Source: an uncultured Ruminococcus sp.
GTDB taxonomy: Bacteria > Bacillota > Clostridia > Oscillospirales > Acutalibacteraceae
Length of the DNA stretch: 58,910 bases
Assembly (NCBI GenBank): GCA_902799245.1
Contig: CADBZY010000013.1
Coordinates: 1 to 58,910 of the forward strand
Direction: 5' to 3'
Shown in pieces: positions 54,520-58,910 of the stretch (position 1 is the stretch's first letter; every line of letters starts with the position of its first letter). Position numbers and translations under genes: made by a program. Below the pieces are notes generated by a model. That model saw nothing but the letters and a program-made list of their open reading frames with translations. It was not told the origin of the DNA and did not search any database.

Positions 54520-56250
54520 TCATTCTCTGATGCTGATATTCGCTTCCAGAAGCTGCTGCTCTGTAACCTCGCTCGGTGCGCCGAGGAGCAGATCCTGCGC
54601 GTTACCGTTGAGCGGGAAGGCGATGACGTCACGGATAGATTCCTCGTCGGCAAGGAGCATGACGATTCTGTCCACACCGGGAGCCATGCCTGCGTGAGGC
54701 GGAGCGCCGTACTGGAAAGCGGTATAAAGCGCTGTGAAGCGGGATTCCAACTCTTCCTCGGAATAACCGGCGATTTCAAATGCCTTGCGCATGACGTCAA
54801 CATCGTGGTTTCTCACCGCGCCGGAGGCAAGCTCGATGCCGTTGCCCACAAGGTCATACTGATAGGCGAGCACCTCGGTGGGTTCCTTGGTTTCGAGTGC
54901 TTCCAGACCGCCCTGCGGCATGGAGAAAGGATTGTGTGTGAAGATGGTGTTGCCGGTGCTCTCGTCGATCTCGTACATGGGGAAGTCCACCACAAAGCAG
55001 AATTCAAAGGAATCCTGATCGATAATGCCGAGGTTTTCGCCGAGCCATGTTCTGATCTGACCTGCCTCGCGGTTGACGATGGACTTGGCGTCGCAGATGA
55101 AGAAAAGCGTCTCGTTTTCCTTGATGCCGGAAAGGGTGGTGATCTCTTCCTTCTTTTCAGGGGTGAGGAATTTGGCGATCGGGCCTTTGAATTCGCCGTC
55201 GGTGAGAGTGAGGTAGCCCAGACCCTTCATACCGATGGAGGTGGCGAACTTCAGGGAGTCCTCAAAGAACTTTCTGCTCTGGCCGTAGCAGTTGGCGACG
55301 ATACCTCTGACCGGCTTGCCCTTGAAGAGCGGGAAATCCACGCCGGCGAAGAAATCTGTCAGGTCGATGATGCGCAGGGGGTTGCGAAGGTCGGGCTTAT
55401 CGGTGCCGAACTGCATCATCGCGTCCTTGTAGGTAATTCTCTTAAAAGGCTTGGGGCTGATCTTTTTATCGGAATAGGTCTTGAAAACGTCGTAGATCAC
55501 GTCCTCGCAGACTTCGAGAACGTCCTCCTGCGTGGCAAAAGCCATTTCAAAGTCGAGCTGATAGAATTCTCCGGGGCTTCTGTCCTGACGTGCGTCCTCG
55601 TCGCGGAAGCAGGGAGCGATCTGGAAATACTTGTCAAATCCCGACACCATAAGCAGCTGCTTGAACTGCTGGGGTGCCTGCGGCAGGGCGTAGAACTTGC
55701 CCTTGTGCTTTCTGCTGGGGACGAGGAAGTCTCTCGCGCCTTCGGGAGACGACGCGGTGAGAATGGGAGTTTGAATCTCCAGAAATGCCTTTTCCTCCAT
55801 GCACTTTCTCATGGTGCGGATGATATTGGAGCGGAGCACAATGTTGTTGTGCAGACGATCGCTTCTGAGGTCAAGGTATCTGTATTTGAGGCGAACGTCC
55901 TCGCGTGTGCTTCTGGAATCGCTGATGTCAAAGGGAAGCATGTTTTTGCACTTGCCGAGCAGTGTCAGGGACTCCACCACCAGCTCCACCTTACCGGTGT
56001 CGAGCTTCTCGTTGACCGTCTCGGGGTCTCTTTCGGAGACCGTGCCGGAAACAGTGATGACGCATTCCTTGTTGACACCCGTCAGCAATGTTTCGTCGTG
56101 CACGACGGTCTGCGTGATGCCTGTCTGGTCTCTCAGATCGACAAAGATAACGCCGCCGTGGTCTCGGATGGTGTCCACCCAGCCGCAAAGCTGCACCTTT
56201 GTGCCGATGTCCTTTTCCCGAATGTCGTTGCAGTAATGTGTTCTGTACAT
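54520..56250 (-). CDS. aspS: Aspartate-tRNA ligase (bacterial type)
   Basis: The 576-residue class II synthetase has an N-terminal OB-fold anticodon domain (about 1-105, LCGWVDTIRDHGGVIFVDLR), motif 2 in FRDEDARQDRSPGEFYQLD, a GAD insertion domain (about 290-410) and motif 3 GMAPGVDRIVML. In bacteria that lack AsnRS, AspRS is non-discriminating and charges tRNA(Asn) with Asp for GatCAB to amidate. The shared operon with gatCAB points to that use here, but the anticodon residues were not analysed. A T-box leader and a TTGACA-N17-TATAAT promoter precede it. Confidence 0.96.
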   Translation of the reverse strand: MYRTHYCNDIREKDIGTKVQLCGWVDTIRDHGGVIFVDLRDQTGITQTVVHDETLLTGVNKECVITVSGTVSERDPETVNEKLDTGKVELVVESLTLLGKCKNMLPFDISDSRSTREDVRLKYRYLDLRSDRLHNNIVLRSNIIRTMRKCMEEKAFLEIQTPILTASSPEGARDFLVPSRKHKGKFYALPQAPQQFKQLLMVSGFDKYFQIAPCFRDEDARQDRSPGEFYQLDFEMAFATQEDVLEVCEDVIYDVFKTYSDKKISPKPFKRITYKDAMMQFGTDKPDLRNPLRIIDLTDFFAGVDFPLFKGKPVRGIVANCYGQSRKFFEDSLKFATSIGMKGLGYLTLTDGEFKGPIAKFLTPEKKEEITTLSGIKENETLFFICDAKSIVNREAGQIRTWLGENLGIIDQDSFEFCFVVDFPMYEIDESTGNTIFTHNPFSMPQGGLEALETKEPTEVLAYQYDLVGNGIELASGAVRNHDVDVMRKAFEIAGYSEEELESRFTALYTAFQYGAPPHAGMAPGVDRIVMLLADEESIRDVIAFPLNGNAQDLLLGAPSEVTEQQLLEANISIRE

Positions 56251-56299
56251 TCCAATTCCTCCATAAATAGCAAATTGTCATTTAGCTTTCTGAATAATA

Positions 56300-56572
56300 A
56301 AGAAAAAGCCCGTCTCAAGAATCCATAACGGCTCTTGGGACGAGCATTTTTTCAAATTACCCGCGGTGCCACCCAAATTGGTATGTTTTTTTCAAATCAT
56401 ACCCGCTTTGAATTATTCAATCTTGAAAAAACGAAAAAGTGTTCCCACGCTTACTACTCCCCCGAATGCACTTTCAGTCCATGATGCATACTCCCTGTCG
56501 GGCTTTCCAAAAAAGCGGAGTCTTTTCCGGCCACTTCACAATTTAAATCCGTGAAGTGATACTTTGACGTTC
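56300..56572 (-). promoter_or_regulatory. T-box leader of aspS-gatCAB
   Basis: The T-box core GGGTGGCACCGCGG (minus strand, 56361-56374) matches the consensus that pairs with the uncharged tRNA acceptor end. It is followed by a strong terminator. Upstream of it lie about 200 nt with several helices consistent with stem I. A GAC (Asp) triplet in GGACTGAAA, within a loop of the upstream part, is a candidate specifier. The operon would be induced when tRNA(Asp) is uncharged. That also places gatC, gatA and gatB under Asp-tRNA control. Confidence 0.85.
56301..56345 (-). terminator. T-box intrinsic terminator of aspS
   Basis: The stem GCTCGTCCCAAGA/TCTTGAGACGGGC (one mismatch pair) is followed on the minus strand by TTTTTCTTT. 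It forms when the tRNA is charged. Confidence 0.9.
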
Positions 56573-56601
56573 ATTATATCACCGCTTTATTTAATTGTCA
56601 A
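56573..56601 (-). promoter_or_regulatory. Consensus promoter of the aspS operon
   Basis: On the minus strand TTGACA (56596-56601) and TATAAT (56573-56578) are separated by 17 bp, a perfect consensus match on both boxes. Confidence 0.85.
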
Positions 56602-56653
56602 TACCGTTTTTTAAATTTTGTCATGCGAAAATCGGTAAATAATTGCTCTATAC

Positions 56654-56696
56654 AAAGCCAAAATCCCATCAACCGTCGTTGACAGGATTTCGCGTT
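56654..56696. repeat. Hairpin repeat, copy 1 (AAATCCCATC...GACAGGATTT family)
   Basis: A hairpin with AAATCC/GGATTT-type arms around CATCAACCGTCGTTGACAG. It is related to copy 2 at 57096-57141 and to the loop of the hairpin at 57023-57069. Confidence 0.6.
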
Positions 56697-57022
56697 GAAA
56701 AGGTTAAACAAAAAAGATGCCAGTCAGTTACTGTTTTGCTTGGCTGTGTTGATAGACGTGATCAAAATACGCTTGATTTCCAGACAGTCGCTCAACATAG
56801 AAGCTGCCATGCTGTCGTCTAAATATTCTGATTTCTGCAAGATGTGAAGCCAATACTCTGTTTCGCAATAATGGATTCATGCTTTGTTTCAGAAAGATAA
56901 CGGTGAAGTTTCACGATTCTTGACCCGAAATCAATTGATTTATCTATCAGAATGTTTTCCTTAATTATTTCTGCCCTATTTTTGAGATGGAAGTACAGTT
57001 TACAATGAAAAAATATTAACTC

Positions 57023-57069
57023 TTCAGTCTTCAGTTAGAAAATCCTGTCGTGTTGAACTGAAGACTGAA
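57023..57069. repeat. Large inverted repeat enclosing a repeat fragment
   Basis: The 14-bp perfect arms TTCAGTCTTCAGTT/AACTGAAGACTGAA enclose a 19-nt loop that contains AAAATCCTGTCG, the reverse complement of the core seen in copies 1 and 2. Confidence 0.65.
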
Positions 57070-57095
57070 AACTTAATACTTAAAAATGAATAATA

Positions 57096-57141
57096 CAAAG
57101 CGAAAATCCCATCGACTTTCGTCGACAGGATTTTCGCTTTG
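57096..57141. repeat. Hairpin repeat, copy 2
   Basis: The perfect arms CAAAGCGAAAATCC/GGATTTTCGCTTTG enclose CATCGACTTTCGTCGACA, another short palindrome. It is closely related to copy 1. No transcript assignment is possible. Confidence 0.65.
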
Positions 57142-57440
57142 GTCGAGATGACAGGATTTGAAAATTAGAAGATAATATTCACAATCATGTTCGACACACC
57201 ATTAAAAGCCCATTTAATGCCGTTTTTCCAGCTTTTATGCCTTCCATATATATGTGTGTGAAATACAAGGCAACGCACACAATAACGTACAAGACATATA
57301 TTTAGTTTATCCTATTATACTGGAGCTAACCAACTATTATCAATTTGAATAAAGAACAGAATAGTAATAAAGTACAGATCAAGGAGTCAACTCTCAGATA
57401 CGGGCTACCTTGTTTTTTTATATTCAGCCATAGTATCCAT
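57142..57440. other. AT-rich intergenic stretch with no recognised feature
   Basis: About 300 bp between the hairpin repeats and the next promoter. No open frame, RNA signature or insertion end is recognisable. A third GACAGGATTT copy lies near 57150. Confidence 0.5.
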
Positions 57441-57446
57441 ATACCA

Positions 57447-57475
57447 TTGACATCTGTAAAACACCACTTTATATT
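57447..57475 (+). promoter_or_regulatory. Promoter for the 60-residue ORF
   Basis: TTGACA (57447-57452) and TATATT (57470-57475) are separated by 17 bp, about 65 bp before the start codon. Confidence 0.6.
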
Positions 57476-57542
57476 ATAACCTGTTGAACTTATTAAGTCA
57501 ACAAAAATTTATATTTTCCATTATATATAGGAGGACTGCCCT

Positions 57543-57725
57543 ATGTTTGAAAAGAAAACCCGCGTCAACCTGACGAATGAAGAAAAACGCCTGCTGTTAC
57601 ATAGCCTTGTCGAATTGAAAAATGACTTGATCCGGCAAGGCAGATACACCGACTGCGCGGATGAGTTGATCTATAAAATCGCCAGCGCGAAGGTGAAAAA
57701 GGTCAGGAGTGTTCCTGCGAGATAA
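57543..57725 (+). CDS. Small conserved-looking hypothetical protein (60 aa)
   Basis: The 60-residue protein starts at ATG 57543, preceded by TAGGAGGA. It is charged and mostly helical, with VNLTNEEKRLLLHSLVELKN and QGRYTDCADELIYKIASAKV. This pattern resembles small proteins I associate with Clostridia phages and integrative elements, by memory only. No function can be given. It lies upstream of transposase-related genes. Confidence 0.65.
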   Translation: MFEKKTRVNLTNEEKRLLLHSLVELKNDLIRQGRYTDCADELIYKIASAKVKKVRSVPAR

Positions 57726-57902
57726 GGCACCAATCCCGTGAGCCGTTTGTTTATGTATTTTTGTTTTAGCGCGGAAGAAATGACGGCAACCTGCTCAGGT
57801 TGCGTTGCATAAAAATGCTTGCTATAATGACAAAAACAGGGAAAGGAAAAGAGACCCTGCCAAGTCCACGACCGGAAAATCGTCTCAGCAAGGTCTCCCC
57901 AG

Positions 57903-58481
57903 ATGGCTATTGCCATGGTCATTATAGCACAGTATCATATGGAAGTCAATCTGTTTGGAGAAACAATCTGCAAAAGTGAAGAAGAGCCGGTGTGCCCGAT
58001 CTGCCAGACCAAGCTGAAATTCCGCGATTGGAGACGGAGAATATCCATTAAGGAAGGTCGCGATGTAACATGGATCATGATCCGCAGGCTGTATTGCAAG
58101 AAGTGCCGGAGACTGCACAATGAGCTGCCGGACATTCTTTCGCCATATAAGCATTACGAGGCGGAAACCATAGAAGGGGTTGTTGACGGCATTGTACTGC
58201 CGGATGACGCGGACAGCGAGATGTACCCCTGCGCGGCAACCATGAATCGCTGGAAGCAATGGATCGCGCACAATACACCGTTCATTGAGGGATTCCTGCG
58301 CATGATAGGCTACAGCATCATGGAGCTTGGCAAGGAGTACCTGATGACAGGGGAAAAGATCTTTGACAGCCTGCGAAAACGGTTGCCGCCGGAACGGAAA
58401 TCATGGCTGGGATATATCAACAGAATCATATACAATTCGGGGGCGTCGCTGGAACCATTTCCAAAAGTCGAAGCCCCTTAA
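57903..58481 (+). CDS. DUF6431-type zinc-finger protein of a transposable element
   Basis: The 192-residue protein has two CxxC pairs (CPIC at about 29-32 and CKKC at about 60-63) around a segment rich in Arg, forming a probable zinc ribbon. Next come LYCKKCRRLHNELPDILSPY, the DUF6431 pattern, and a helical C-terminal half. Such proteins are found next to transposase genes with HTH and integrase cores in Clostridia. ATG 57903 is the first of several possible starts; ATG 57939, at MEVNLFGE, may be the true one. It is probably an accessory gene of the element whose HTH gene follows at 58555. Confidence 0.65.
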   Translation: MAIAMVIIAQYHMEVNLFGETICKSEEEPVCPICQTKLKFRDWRRRISIKEGRDVTWIMIRRLYCKKCRRLHNELPDILSPYKHYEAETIEGVVDGIVLPDDADSEMYPCAATMNRWKQWIAHNTPFIEGFLRMIGYSIMELGKEYLMTGEKIFDSLRKRLPPERKSWLGYINRIIYNSGASLEPFPKVEAP

Positions 58482-58501
58482 GGGGCTGCACCTACTTTGT
58501 T

Positions 58502-58530
58502 TTGGTGACAACGGGATTCTGTGATATGAT
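58502..58530 (+). promoter_or_regulatory. Candidate promoter of the transposase HTH gene
   Basis: TTGGTG (58502-58507) and TATGAT (58525-58530) are separated by 17 bp. The palindrome AGCCCCTTAAGGGGCT sits just upstream. Confidence 0.4.
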
Positions 58531-58554
58531 GGTCTCGAAGGGAGGCTATCAGCC

Positions 58555-58788
58555 ATGAATCAAAATCATAACACCCCAAATTGGCAGGACGAGCAAGCAC
58601 TCGACCGCTACAGAATCATCTCCCCGCTTACCGACACGGAAATCGACATCGCTAAGCGTAATAAACTGCGCCTTGAAATAGCGGAGAACAACGGAATTTC
58701 AGTCCGCACACTGTATCGCTGGGAAAAAAGCTTCGCGGAAAACGGATATGCGGGACTGAAGCCCATGAACCGCGAATACCGCCGTTGA
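58555..58788 (+). pseudogene. Truncated transposase N-terminus (helix-turn-helix)
   Basis: The 77 residues contain a helix-turn-helix, NGISVRTLYRWEKSFAENGY, preceded by RYRIISPLTD. This matches the N-terminus of Mu/IS481-like DDE transposases, which continue for about 300 more residues. Here translation stops at TGA 58786-58788, where the sequence changes into a different transposase family. GGGAGG lies before the ATG. It is probably broken by insertion or recombination at about 58785. Confidence 0.65.
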
Positions 58789-58910
58789 ACAAACAATCTT
58801 CGTTTGGTACGCTGGTTCTCGAAAGTGATTTGGACATGACACCAGAGGCAGCTTACAAAACTTATAGCTGCCGTTGGGAAATAGAATTGGTCATGCGCTT
58901 CTACAAATCA
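58785..58910 (+). pseudogene. IS4/IS1634-like transposase fragment, cut by window end
   Basis: The open frame from about 58785 to the end reads FGTLVLESDLDMTPEAAYKT and then YSCRWEIELVMRFYKS. The second block is the conserved Tyr...Arg-Trp-Glu-Ile-Glu element containing the catalytic Glu of IS4-superfamily DDE transposases. The N-terminal two thirds are absent; the frame is joined directly to the truncated HTH gene. It may continue beyond the window. Confidence 0.7.

Noticed and set aside
54292-56328. 678-codon open frame on the plus strand
   Set aside because: It is antisense to aspS for most of its length, has no homology I recognise, and starts in the GC-rich repeat. Long antisense frames are common opposite well-expressed genes.
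57671-57922. 83-codon minus-strand open frame
   Set aside because: Overlaps the small plus-strand gene and the start of the DUF6431 gene; no ribosome binding site or domain.

Overview
The window looks like chromosome of a low-to-moderate GC Clostridia-type Firmicute. A Ruminococcus-like member of the Oscillospiraceae is my best guess, by inference rather than any marker search. The grounds are a complete S10-spc-alpha ribosomal operon in Firmicute order, a zinc-type S14, a T-box-controlled aspS-gatCAB operon, TTGACA/TATAAT promoters with 17-18 bp spacers, GGAGG ribosome binding sites, and secreted lysozyme-type and L,D-transpeptidase wall enzymes. Most genes lie on the minus strand.

Positions 1-9000 (minus strand): a truncated iron-type alcohol dehydrogenase, a flavodoxin, and a MutS-like ATPase between two membrane-anchored choloylglycine-hydrolase-type paralogues, one of which is broken by an in-frame TAG. 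A sensor kinase/response regulator pair and a TVP38-type membrane protein follow. Positions 9000-16000: a family 8 glycosyltransferase (+), a small DUF1508 protein, and two secreted lysozyme-type proteins with 10 and 2 Ig-like repeats. Positions 16000-19200: a vitamin B6 salvage island with pyridoxamine kinase and ECF S component (-) facing a MocR/PdxR regulator (+), with palindromes in the shared intergenic region. Positions 19100-26300: rsmE, a zinc-finger Clp ATPase, pgsA, a CvpA-like protein, a DUF5711 protein and truA. Positions 26400-30600: two L,D-transpeptidases, a small unknown gene behind a structured RNA resembling the SAM-I/SAM-IV riboswitch core, and an SH3-domain membrane protein. 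Positions 30700-32800: folE-folP (+) and a small unknown gene.

Positions 32800-49100 hold the ribosomal super-operon (rpsJ through rplQ, with secY, adk, map, infA and rpoA). A strong promoter precedes a leader of about 445 nt that contains an intrinsic terminator, and a terminator follows rplQ. Next come a TM2 protein, a DUF2752 protein and a DegV protein. Positions 51200-56600 hold aspS-gatC-gatA-gatB behind a T-box. The GatA here is only 400 residues long and, in my manual alignment, lacks all three residues of the Ser-cisSer-Lys amidase triad. If it is the only GatA, this transamidosome could not take ammonia from glutamine and would need free ammonia or another donor. I consider this the most interesting item. 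The right end (56600-58910) is repeat-rich and mobile: hairpin repeats, a small conserved ORF, a DUF6431-type protein, a truncated HTH gene of a transposase and an IS4/IS1634-like transposase fragment running off the window.
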